Positions 1 through 11,800 of a stretch of DNA of 64,000 bases are shown here, one piece after another. The notes under the pieces were generated by a model. It had not been told where the DNA came from. It searched no databases and was given only the letters and a program-made list of their open reading frames with translations. Each line of letters starts with the position of its first letter. Position 1 is the first letter of the stretch. This stretch comes from Diplonema papillatum (lineage: Eukaryota > Euglenozoa > Diplonemea > Diplonemida > Diplonemidae), in assembly GCA_030068145.1 (NCBI GenBank), contig JAPJBO010000214.1, positions 218,366-282,365 of the forward strand, given 5' to 3'. The position numbers and the translations under genes were made by a program.

Positions 1-140
1 ACAAAACCACACACGACTTCGGTTTTTGTTGCAAGGCGTACTACACAAACACACTACGGGAGCAAATACAAACCAGTGCCACATACAAGAAGGAAAATAT
101 TACGAAGGCCCAGCTTAAACAACAGCACAAGCAGCAACTC

Positions 141-1495
141 GAGCCTTTCAAACTACAAGCACAAGGTGGACTACCATACCTCTACGGCAGTCTTAAATTA
201 CATAAAACCGAGTTTCCGGTGGATTGCGGGCGTAGCAACAGACATCGTAAGGAAAGACAACAAGACAACCGCGCGCAAGCAGAAACCGAAAGCAACTACT
301 ACGAACGCCCACCTAGAGCTGTCCGGACTGCTGAAGGCTATAATGCGGACGATACTGCACCCTCTCACTTTTCTCAACCCCCCGCCATACTCAAGCCTCT
401 ACGGTCAACCGGAGACTTTAAAATACCGACCTTCTAATCCACAAATAACGCTAAAGGAAAAGGACCGACGGAACCAACGACAGACGGGAATAAAGAAGGT
501 CTTCTTCACCGAGAGCGCCCGACGACATAGCCCTCAACGTCAAACAGCAGATACAAAACACCCACCGACCACGACTTCACGACAATGTACACCAACCTAC
601 CGCACGGGATCTCAAGCGCAGGGTTGGTTCAGCTGTCGACGAAGCTTATGAATACGAGGAGAAACACGGCCACAACCACCTCACCCGAGGAGCTAAGCAA
701 CAGGGCAAAAAGATTTTTAGTTTCGGCAAAGGGGCGAACAACACCAGTCGAAATTATACAAAAGAAGAAGTCAAAGCCCTACTCAACTTTGTCATCGACA
801 ATGCCTACATCGAGCAGGACGAAACCATACTACGCCAGACGGAAGGCATACCTATGGGAGGCAATGCAAGTTCGGACCTGGCGAACTTGTACTGCTACAG
901 TGTGGAGTCCGAGTACATAGACGGACTGCTAGCAGAAGGCAAAGTCGACGAAGCCAAAGCCCACGTCGACACATGGCGATTCATCGATGACTTCCTCCAA
1001 TGGGACTGCAAACCACCAACTCAATCACTCTATCGTATGGAGTACAAGGAGACGACAGCTGCACGCGACGACATAGTCTTCCTTGGAATACGTATACGTA
1101 TTGAACGACCAGCAGCACCACACCCACCACACATAAGACTCAGCGTGCACCCCAAAACCTTCGGCACCCGTTTTACACACTACCAGACCGCCGCCCCCAA
1201 ATCACAGGCCAGCGGCATATTCAAAGGCTCACTGATAAGGGCAATTCGACAAACCAACCACTGGCAGGACCTTCGCGTCGAGATCCAGCGCAACGGTTAC
1301 GCGATGCTCGAACGAGGGCACCACCCCAGAGTTCTCTACCCCCCGTGGCAAGCTTGGCTGACGGAGGAGTTCCGAACCCTACCACGACTACACAGCCAGT
1401 TAAAACCGTTCTTAGGGTACAGCATTACGCGTTTCAAGAACGGCAAACCGCGCATGAAAGAGCCAGAATACGCGCGGAAGACACCAACTCCTTAA
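141..1495 (+). pseudogene. Penelope-like reverse transcriptase, frameshifted remnant
   Basis: Retroelement reverse transcriptase, recognised from ordered motifs in shifting frames. About 160-215 reads LYGSLKLHK, the fingers motif (Y-G-x-x-K-x-H-K). About 572-602 reads FTTMYTNLPH (motif A, catalytic Asp region). 841-894 reads EGIPMGGNASSDLANLYC (motif B) and 974-997 reads WRFIDDFL (motif C, catalytic DD). The longest intact piece is 854-1495 (frame 2, 213 aa) and ends in the thumb-like region with an RG-H-PRVLYP segment resembling the RGYP motif of Penelope-like elements. At least two frameshifts (near 215 and 610) and an inserted dispersed repeat (about 355-465) show it is dead. No GIY-YIG endonuclease is seen. 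A Cys-rich piece, CPECLNCGEQRTVLPC, lies at about 1670-1720. The RT call is firm, the Penelope-like assignment less so. Confidence 0.7.
352..466 (+). repeat. Dispersed repeat inserted in the RT remnant
   Basis: The stretch from the CTCACTTTTCTCAACCCCC motif to CCACAAATAACGCTA recurs at about 57657-57745. Its last 25 bases recur again at about 26521-26547. It interrupts the reverse transcriptase between the fingers region and motif A, so it is probably a later insertion. No terminal inverted repeat is visible. Confidence 0.7.
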
Positions 1496-2610
1496 CTTCA
1501 AACCAGCCGAACTGCCTGTAACACCGGATACACCAAAGACATTGTGGGGAAACCACTCTTCAAAAGTCTACGCCACCATAAGCCCTGGTGCAAAAAGAAG
1601 CACTGTAAACGACGCACAGCAACGACGACTCCATCATACGAATAACCTCACTAAGCACGGGTACCCAGTGTGCCCAGAGTGCCTTAACTGTGGCGAGCAA
1701 CGAACAGTTTTACCATGCAAATCAGTGCTCCCGCTAACGAAAAAGTGCGAGGAATTCCTCAAAAAAAAAGAGGCTCGAAAAAAGAGGGTGAGGAATTCCT
1801 CATGAGGAATTCCTCACCTTTTCCCATTGGTGGTATCGTGTAGCCAAAGCACTGCATCACGGTCTACTCTCTGCTGGGCATGGTGGGCTGGCGGGTAGAA
1901 GTTGGGGGCTGGAGCCAGAAAAAGAGTCGAGGCTCAGAAGCAGCCCCGGATTTCTTGACAGATTCTCCGAGTCGACACAAGTGCCTTGTTCCATGTGATC
2001 TCTGGTCTGCATCTACTCGTGGCAATGATTTACCAGCACACAGTATTGAGTGGTGGTTGAATTTGAAATGGGCTGTTGCCTTCAGGAATGTGCAGTGTTT
2101 ATTGTGACAAACCGACTGAGAAGTGCAAGCTTTCTCCACCTGTACCGTACCGTTCGCCGGGGGGCAGACCCCCCCGGACCCCCCTTGAAAGATTCTAGTG
2201 CACCCCTGGAGAAAAGCTTCTCGGTCTCAGAAAGTTGGTCGAGAAACCGAGGCAGAAACGAAGCTAACAACCTGTGCAGCACGGGGGAAAAAAATTGGAG
2301 GCACAAAAAAAAAAAATCCAAAAGCAGGTTTTGGAATTCCTCACCAAAAGTGAGGTTAGCGGGAGCACTGCTGCAAAATCTACCCCAAAAAAAAAAAAAA
2401 CTTATTTTAGGGCGGAAACAACCCGCACCACGTGAAGCACCGCAGGTGCCGCGAAACCCAAGCACCACACTGTGAGAAAATACATATAAACGCGGACAAC
2501 AGACCGGTACGGGCTACAAGGCAACCCCTGCTCAACTTGTAGAACGTGGGGGGCCCAAGACTACACTCCACGAAGGAATGTACTTGGTCTCGGTCACAAA
2601 CAGTCCCGGA
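1496..2610. other. Gene-free stretch with GAGGAATTCCTC palindromes
   Basis: No convincing gene. The palindrome GAGGAATTCCTC occurs at about 1750, 1789 and 1803, and a decayed copy lies near 2334. A CT-rich/GA-rich stretch and runs of A (2305-2400) follow. About 2495-2600 resembles the repeat at 34745-34870 and 38565-38650 (shared GGGCTACAxGGCAACCC and CTGCTCAAC segments). Confidence 0.5.
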
Positions 2611-2757
2611 CATGGCTAGCCATAACCCATAACGAAAGCGTGCACTAAATATACAACCCGTAACCACATAGCCCTTTCTTGCTCTAAGAGAACCCATTCA
2701 TGCACGATCACACGGAGACCCTAAAACCCCGGAATTTCAAGCGAACTTTAACTCTAA
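2611..2757 (+). repeat. Dispersed repeat, 143-bp family
   Basis: From ACCCATAACGAAAGCGTGCA to TTTAACTCTAAAAA, this is nearly identical to 29710-29853; its first third recurs at 29457-29490. The 3' segment TCAAGCGAACTTTAACTC is also found at 13680, 26560, 29825 and 50000. It lies directly upstream of the first recognised ankyrin exon. Confidence 0.75.
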
Positions 2758-2781
2758 AAAAACGTTACCTCTGGTCCACAG

Positions 2782-2880
2782 CCAACGCAACAGTTCTCAT
2801 GCAAGTTTGCGAGCGGGGCTGCTTGGATACTGTTCGGGAGTTGATTAAGGCGAATGCGCAGGTGGACCTTCAGGACAAGG
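2782..2880 (+). CDS. Ankyrin gene, exon 1 of those visible
   Basis: 99 nt. Reads NATVLMQVCERGCLDTV followed by RELIKANAQVDLQDK. The acceptor is TCCACAG and the donor GG|GTATGC at 2881. The first residues diverge from the consensus (ATVLMQV for TALMLA), so this repeat may be partly decayed or specialised. Confidence 0.75.
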
Positions 2881-5800
2881 GTATGCTTTTGGTTGTGTGG
2901 CAAGCCATCAGCAACAGCCAATGCTGTCTTGTGACATGAAGCTGGTGAAGCCGCTGCCTGCCCTAATTGTTTTTTTACATAAGCGCCAGCTTGAAAGGAA
3001 ATGCTCGACGATGCTGCCCGACAAAGAACAGAAGGGATCCCAAGTGCTGTAACTACCGAACCACGTGTTGAACGGACGTGAGGTCATGCGGGTCTACCTC
3101 TGCACGACGATGCTGCCCGACAAAGAGCAGAAGGGATCCAAAGTGCTGAAACTACCGAACCACGTGTTGAACGGACGTGAGGTCATGCGGGTCTACCCCT
3201 ACACGACAAACCACACGAACACAACAGGTCAAAAGTCCTGAGTAAGAAAACAACACACGGTGGTGTAAGCGAAGAACAAAAGGGGATGAAGTGGAGCAGG
3301 GAGGCCGCGGTGGAGTGGGTGAAGCAGGCGACGGGGCTCCAAGTTCCGTCCGCTTTCCTAGGTGACACACGGCTTCACCGTCGCGTCTCGTATCGCTAGC
3401 GCGGGGGAATGTCGGGTGAATCTTTCTGCCCAAACCCACCTTCCCCTTTTGGCATCGTTCTCGTAGCGGTAGGGAATGTCGGGGAAATATTTCTGCCCAA
3501 ACCCACCTTCCCCTTTCGGCATCATCTCGTACTTGCTAGCGCTAGGGAATGTCGGGCGAATCTTTCTGCCCAAACCCACCTTCCCCTTTTGGCACGGTAC
3601 TCGCTAGCGCTAGGGAATGTCGGGCGAATCTTTCTGCCCAAACCGACCTTCCCCTTTTGGTACCTCACCTCGGGGAAACGAGCTTGTGCGAAGTAACCTC
3701 CATCCAGGGGACCAGGGTGGACCGGCTTGGACACACAGCGACTTTGTGATGACGAACCCACCCAGCAGACGGTCGAACAGCTCTCATGCTCGGAGTGCGG
3801 AACCGGGACGTTGTGAAGGAGCTCATCAAGGCTGAGGCACGGGTTGATCTGCAAGACGAATGTATGCTCCTTCACACGATTCATAGTAACCAACTACGTA
3901 TCAATCGCCAGAAATCGCGATTTTTCCCTATTTGGGATGTATGTGTACATGGCGCTTGGAAGTACTTGGGAAGTTCTTCGTAGGTTCACGGGAAGTCAAG
4001 TAGTTTTCTACTGTGGATCGCACCAAGTATTCCGTGCTTTTACCAAAGCGGTTCCGCTAGTGCGCACAAAACAGTTTCATATCTTCACCCGGCGAGCTAC
4101 GAGGGTGTAACCATGTATTTTGTATCAGAAAAAGCCAAAAAAAACACACGCAAAGGACGACCCCAGCAGAACCCCAACAGAACCCCAGCAGAACCCCAAC
4201 AGAACCCCAGCAGAACCCCAGCAGAACCCCAGCAGAACCCCAGCAGAACCCCAGCAGAACCCCAGCAGCCCCAGAACCCCAGCAGAACCCCAGCAGAACC
4301 CCAACCCCAGCAGAACCCCAACAGAACCCCAGCAGAACCCCAGCAGAACCCCAGCAGAACCCCAGCAGAACCCCAGCAGAACCCCAGCAGAACCCCAGCA
4401 GAACCCCAGCAGAACCCCAACAGAACCCCAGCAGAACCCCAGCAGAACCCCAGCAGAACCCCAGCAGAACCCCAACAGAACCCCAGCAGAACCCCAGCAG
4501 AACCCCAGCAGAACCCCAGCAGAACCCCAGCAGAACCCCAGCAGAACCCCAGCAGAACCCCAACAGAACCCCAGCAGAACCCCAGCAGAACCCCAGCAGA
4601 ACCCCAGCAGAACCCCAGCAGAACCCCAGCAGAACCCCAGCAGAACCCCAGCAGAACCCCAGCAGAACCCCAGCAGAACCCCAGCAGAACCCCAGCAGAA
4701 CCCCAGCAGAACCCCAGCAGAACCCCAACAGAACCCCAGCAGAACCCCAGCAGAACCCCAGCAGAACCCCAGCAGAACCCCAGCAGAACCCCAGCAGAAC
4801 CCCAGCAGAACCCCAGCAGAACCCCAGCAGAACCCCAGCAGAACCCCAGCAGAACCCCAGCAGAACCCCAGCAGAACCCCAGCAGAACCCCAGCAGAACC
4901 CCAGCAGAACCCCAGCAGAACCCCAGCAGAACCCCAGCAGAACCCCAGCAGAACCCCAGCAGAACCCCAGCAGAACCCCAGCAGAACCCCAGCAGAACCC
5001 CAACAGAACCCCAGCAGAACCCCAGCAGAACCCCAGCAGAACCCCAGCAGAACCCCAGCAGAACCCCAGCAGAACCCCAGCAGAACCCCAGCAGAACCCC
5101 AGCAGAACCCCAGCAGAACCCCAGCAGAACCCCAGCAGAACCCCAGCAGAACCCCAGCAGAACCCCAGCAGAACCCCAGCAGAACCCCAGCAGAACCCCA
5201 GCAGAACCCCAGCAGAACCCCAGCAGAACCCCAGCAGAACCCCAGCAGAACCCCAGCAGAACCCCAGCAGAACCCCAGCAGAACCCCAGCAGAACCCCAG
5301 CAGAACCCCAGCAGAACCCCAGCAGAACCCCAACAGAACCCCAACAGAACCCCAGCAGAACCCCAGCAGAACCCCAGCAGAACCCCAGCAGAACCCCAGC
5401 AGAACCCCAGCAGAACCCCAGCAGAACCCCAGCAGAACCCCAGCAGAACCCCAGCAGAACCCCAGCAGAACCCCAGCAGAACCCCAGCAGAACCCCAGCA
5501 GAACCCCAACAGAACCCCAGCAGAACCCAGCAGAACCCCAGCAGAACCCCAACCAAACCCCAACAGAACCCCAACAGAACCCCAACAGAACCCCAACAGA
5601 ACCCCAGCAGAACCCCAGCAGAACCCCAGCAGAACCCCAGCAGAACCCCAACAGAACCCCAGCAAACCCCAGCAGAACCCCAGCAGAACCCCAGCAGAAC
5701 CCCAGCAGAACCCCAGCAGAACCCCAGCAGAACCCCAGCAGAACCCCAGCAGAACCCCAGCAGAACCCCAACAGAACCCCAACAGAACCCCAGCAGAACC

Positions 5801-8800
5801 CCAGCAGAACCCCAGCAGAACCCCAACAGAACCCCAACCGAACCCCAACAGAACCCCAGCCTACCCTTTGTGGTACCTGCGTTTCAAGTTCACACTGCTT
5901 AACGCTCACTAAAAGGCATGAAAAGACGCGGAAAGGGAAAAAATGTTGGTCGACAACGAAGTGCATACACGGTGAACTCCAGCAAGCTTTTGCTCGAGCT
6001 AAAGCCCGGCCTCAAGTGCGGGTGTGACCACACCCGGAAATAGGGTGTGCACACTCTATTGCACGGTGAACTCCAGCAAGCTTTTGCTTGAGCTAAAACC
6101 CGGCCTCAACTGCGGGCCACACCCGGAAATAGGGTCCTATTTCACACCCTATTTCACACCCTATTTCACACCCTATTTCACACCCTATTCACACCCTCCA
6201 TTTCGCACCCTATTTCACACCCTATTTCACACCCTATTTCACACCCTATTTCCGGGTGTGGCAGACCCGCATTTGGAGAGTCTGGTTTCACTCGAGCAAG
6301 AGTTGCTGGAGTTCACCGAGTAATCATACCGTATCCCCCCCTGCATGCCAATTCCAACAAACAGGCGGTATGACAGCTCTCATGCTTGCCTGCGCTGCCG
6401 GGGATCTGGATGTTGTTCAGGAGTTGATTGCAGCACGGGCTTCTGTGGACGTGCAAGACTCATGTATGCTTTCAAAAGGGAGCTATTTCCCTTCTACTAC
6501 TAGGGAGCTGTGTCTCACCAGCTGTTCCGCGTCCAAAAGGGAGCTATTTCCCTTTTACAAGGGAGCTGTGTCACCAGCTGTTCACATACAATCCTTCTCC
6601 GTGTCTTGAAAGGAGACTGGAGTAGCATCGAACAAGTTTTGAACATTAATCTAAGATTTCTCCCCCCTGGCCGCGGGTCGGGCAACAAGTCTTGCCCAGC
6701 TCCTTTTCCGCCCTCCCCTCATCTCGGTGGATGCGGCATACCGGCCATTTTCAAACACGGAAACCCCATCCGCGTCCAAAAGGGAGCTGTTTCGCTCTAC
6801 ATTCAATTGCTGCGTCACCAGCTATTTCGCTCTACGGGGCCCGTCTCACTTCATATTTTCAAATGGGGGCTTCACCAGCAAATTTCGCTCTAAAAGGGGC
6901 CTGTTTTTGCTAAAAAAGAGGGAGCTGCTTCAAGAGTCTCTTTTTCACTTCCTGCCTTCACCATACACAGCCGGTTGGACAGCTCTTGTGCATGTTTGCG
7001 GCAGCGGACAATTGGAAATTGTCCGCGCGTTGATAGCAGCAAAGGCGCAAGTCGACCTACACATCGAGAGTATGCTTCGTCCCCATTTTCCATTTTGCGT
7101 TTGCTCCAAAGACGGCACGTGATCCCTCGCAGTCTCACCCACGTCTACCAGCCAGCTGACCAGTTCATCACCGCGTGCATCAAGAAGCTTGCTGTGAAGG
7201 GCTACAACGACTTTGTGACTGAAACGGTCAGCAAGTACGATCCGTCAGTCGCCGCCGAAGTGCTGGCTGGGCACCACCTGGAGAAAACGGGGGGGTGGCA
7301 CCATGGGGAAAATTACCCTATAAGCACCACGTCAAGTACCAGTGCCTTGCTCAAGCTATTGACCGCCTGAACTGTGAATCCATCGTGTACTCATGGGCCG
7401 CCTCTGGTGTGCACCGAGCACTCGGTCTTCAGCAACCCGTGGACTCAAAAGGAGCCCCCATCACTGTCGTGTTTGACAAGTACAAAGCCCTCTACGACGA
7501 GGAGAAAAAACTTGGACAAGGATCTTGCCGAGACTGTTGAGGAGGAAGGCAATTCTGACATCACCTTGCCAATCTCAAGCCAAGAGATGGCCCCAGCGGC
7601 AGTGCCCGCGACACGTTCAACGCAGGGCAAACGCGGACCAGGGCGCCCTCCGCAAGGCGAAACCCCCTCTGAAGAATCAACCAACACTGAACTCTTTCTT
7701 CGCGAAGAAACGAACCCTCGAAGCGTGTGCTGAAGGCGAGCCTGAAGCGCAGAGGGTTAAGGACGAGTGAACTGGCAAGCCTTTCCCCCCTTTTCCCGCT
7801 AACGTTATCTCGGCCGTACTCTTCACCAACGTTTTTGCCCTGCAGTTAGCGAGTCTTTCGCCATTTTTTCTTTTACGTTTTCGGCCTGACAACGTTCTAG
7901 CCCCTAAAGACACCGTAGCGTACTGTCTGTACCGTACCGTCTGTACCGTACCGTCTGTACCGTACTGTCTGTACCGTACCGTCTGTACCGTACCGTCTGT
8001 ACCGTACCGTCTGTACCGTACCGTCTGTACCGTACCGTCTGTACCGTACCGTCTGTACCGTACCGTCTGTACCGTACCGTCTGTACCGTACCGTCTGTAC
8101 CGTACCGTCTGTACCGTACCGTCTGTACCGTACCGTCTGTACCGTACCGTCTGTACCGTACCGTCTGTACCGTACCGTCTGTACCGTACCGTCTGTACCG
8201 TACCGTCTGTACCGTACCGTCTGTACCGTACCGTCTGTACCGTACCGTCTGTACCGTACCGTCTGTACCGTACCGTCTGTACCGTACCGTCTGTACCGTA
8301 CCGTCTGTACCGTACCGTCTGTACCGTACCGTCTGTACCGTACCGTCTGTACCGTACCGTCTGTACCGTACCGTCTGTACCGTACCGTCTGTACCGTACC
8401 GTCTGTACCGTACCGTCTGTACCGTACCGTCTGTACCGTACCGTCTGTACCGTACCGTCTGTACCGTACCGTCTGTACCGTACCGTCTGTACCGTACCGT
8501 CTGTACCGTACTGTCTGTACCGTACCGTCTGTACCGTACCGTCTGTACCGTACCGTCTGTACCGTACCGTCTGTACCGTACCGTCTGTACCGTACCGTGT
8601 ACTGTACCGTCTGCAGTAAATTTGTTGCATTAGTGTGATTGTCAGGCCTTCGACTACCCTGAGCAACGCACTACGCAGCAACACTGCTCCGGCGTGCGCT
8701 GCTCGAGGCGCACAACGGACACTTCTTCTTCGCGCACTTGTCGCAGACCTGAACCGTCTGCAGTACCTCAGAGTCAAAATGTCGGGACGAAATTAATTAA

Positions 8801-11800
8801 TTTCGGCCCAAAATCTTCGGGCCGATGAAAAAATAATTATTCATAAATTAAAACCCCCGCTAATTAAGAGCGCGCGAATAAAGAGCCTATAAATTAAGAG
8901 CGGGACGGTACTTTGAAGCCCCTTCCCGACCGTACCATCCGAGGAAGGTGCAAACATGGAGGGTGCTACGGTAGCCGTGCATGGGTCTTGGGCGCGTGCC
9001 TCGTGCAGGGCAGGTGCTTTGTGATCCGCCGCGAACAGTTCTCTCCTGGCGCAGTCCGGAGAGACCGGCACCGAGTTTCGGCTCACAGCCGGGCGGCAAC
9101 CTTAAGGAAGAGAGCGCAGACACAATCCTCTCGCTCCGACGATCTCTCTTGCGGTGATCAACACCACCGCCTTCCCGAACCACGTTGATGAGGTGCGTAG
9201 CCTCATTCCTGCGGACGTCATCGGCATCCTGGAGACGGCGATGTCGAAGAAGCAGCAGGGCGAGATGACGAGGTACCTGGCGGAACCATGCCCCGCCGAC
9301 TCTGGAAGATGGGGACACTGTAAGCCATTTTGTGGTCTCGAAAAGCGAGTGGGCTCGGTGAGACTTCGTCTGAATCAGAGGAGTTGGCACTCTTGGAGCT
9401 CCAAAGGAAACTAGGTAACTGGCATGCGTAGTGTGTGGTCCTTACAGCGTCCAGGTTCGTTTAGCATTGAGTGTGTGGTCTAGCTCTTTATTCTCGGGAA
9501 AAGGTAGTTTTCCACCTGCCACGCGACTTTTCCGCACTCTTGTTGCGCACGGGAGGGCTACTTTTCTTACACTGGAGCCTACTTTTCTTACACTGGAGCT
9601 ACTTTTCTTGCACTGGAGCCGTTTCAGGTTTTCCTATGTAAAGCCAAGGGGGAACACAGGATCTAAAGGATATTCAATGGAAAATTGACGGGCACGGCGC
9701 CAGAATGAAAGCAAATAACGAAAATGTGTGGCACGGAGGCGTGGATACACAGGGAAGAAGTGATGCAAGGCAAAAGCAGCAAAAGCAGAATGAAATGTTC
9801 TCAGCGCAGCGCGAACTTAGTCGGAGTCAGAGCTTTCTGGTTCATTGTCGGAATCTCCAACAGGCAAGTGGATGTTCATGCCCGAGTTGGAACTTGTGGA
9901 GCACCGAAGGAAACACTTGACTGCCTTCCGACAGTGATGTTGTAAACAACACTGCCTTCCCCTCTCCTGTGTGAGTGAGCAACTAGAGTGCGGAAAAGTC
10001 GCGTGGTGCGGTGGAAAAGCCATACGGCCACTCGTGGCACACTGGAAAACTACTCGTGAAAGAAAACTACTTTACTCTCGTGAATAAATAGCTATTTCTG
10101 CACAGTGTGCTCGTGGCCGTACTGTTACAAATGGGTGAAGTGAGCGCGAATCTAAAGGATTCGATTTCCAAAGAAGTCGAATGTTTGGCAACAGGCAACA
10201 AAGACACACATGCACTGTCACGACCACAAATGAAACATGCATACCAATATACCATAAAAGAAACCTTTCCACGGATGTCCGGATCCTCAAGCGAGGTCTC
10301 ACTCTTAACAACCACGTAAGTGCCATCATCGCCTCCCCCCTCTCACTACAGACGGTTGGACGGCGCTCATGTGCGCCAGTATGAACGGTCAATTGGAAGT
10401 TGTCCGCGAACTGCTGAGCGCAGGAGCCCAAGTGGACGTGCCGGGGACCTGTATGCCTTTTCATCTGTGCACCTTTGTGTGCGTCGAGCATTGCGTTCTG
10501 TGAAGTGCAAGTGCCATGAAGGCAGGCGAGCACTGTTCACAGGCTAGTGTTACTTTATGACGTCGTCCGTCGGGAGCGTCAAGTTCCCAGTACTTGATGC
10601 CGTGAGGTCCAGGTAATTAAAAGTTCCCAGTATTGATGCCGTGTGGTCCAGGTACTTAAAAAATCCGAGTATTGATGCTGTGTGGTCCAGGTACTCAAAC
10701 GTTCCCAGTACTTGATGCCGTGAGGTCCAGGTAATTAAAAGTTCCCAGTATTGATGCCGTGTGGTCCAGGTACTTAAAAAATCCGAGTATTGATGCTGTG
10801 TGGTCCAGGTACTCAAACGTTCCCAGTACTTGATGCCGTGAGGTCCAGGTAATTAAAAGTTCCCAGTATTGATGCCGTGTGGTCCAGGTACTTAAAAAAT
10901 CCGAGTATTGATGCTGTGTGGTCCAGGTACTCAAACGTTCCCAGTACTTGATGCCGTGAGGTCCAGGTAATTAAGTGCGCTCGGCTAAGGCCGGCGCGTG
11001 GCGAGACTGGAGGCAGCAGTTAAAGTTCGGGGAACAGTAAAGTTCGGGCGAAGCTAAGTTCGGGCAATGCTGGTGAAGCTAAGTTCGAGTGATGCTAAGT
11101 TCGGGCGTTGCTAAGCGCTCAGGCTGCGCTGGTACTAAAAAACAGTTCGGGCACGAAGCGAAGTTCGGCCAGGGTGGTAAAGTCCGGGTGAAGCCAAGGT
11201 CGGTGCTCGTGCCCGGGGGGGGGACACCCCCCCCGACCCACCGAGAGCGGGAAAAGTTTGGCGCTGGTACCCGGGTGGGCGCCCCCCGGCGAAGCAAAAG
11301 TTCGGGCGGAGCTAAGTTCTGGTGAAGCTCAGTTCGGACGATAATAAGTTCGAGTGATGCTAAGTTCGGGCGGAGCTAAGTTCTGGTGAAGCAAAGTTCG
11401 GGCGCAGCTGAGTTCGGGCGAAGCAACGCTCGGGCGAAGCTAAGTTCTGGCGAAGCAAAGTTCGGGCGATGCTAAATTCTGGTACGGGGGCAGCTGAGTT
11501 CGGACGAAGCAAAAATCGCGCGAAGCTGAGTTCTGGTGAAGCAAAGTTCGGTTCTCGTAGCAAGTTTGGCCTGTGATGGCAAGCTCAAATACCGCGAGAT
11601 ACTGAGAAACTCCGGCAAAAACGCAATTTCCGGGCACATTTGACCCCGAAACGCAACAAACCTCGAAAACAATCTTCGACCGGAAAAATGTCAAGGGCGG
11701 GATTCGAACCCAGGCCTACTGGCCTGAAGGCCGTCACCCGCTCACTCTGCCACGCCCCTGCCTACTGGCAGACGGGAGAAAAGTTATATCCGCAATATTA

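Noticed and set aside
4057..6027. Five overlapping open frames of 583-635 aa in both strands
   Set aside because: All are translations of an 11-bp tandem array; every frame is equally open, so openness carries no coding signal.
7677..8777. 366-aa minus-strand ORF (RRYGTDGTVQTV repeats)
   Set aside because: Translation of the 14-bp array. The tail VCDKCAKKKCPLCASS (about 8680-8745) looks like a zinc motif but falls at the edge of the array and a dispersed repeat, with no further domain.
11690..11768. Functional tRNA-Leu or tRNA-Ser gene
   Set aside because: A and B boxes and a terminator are present, but the acceptor and T stems compete for the same bases and no anticodon loop forms; listed only as tRNA-like.
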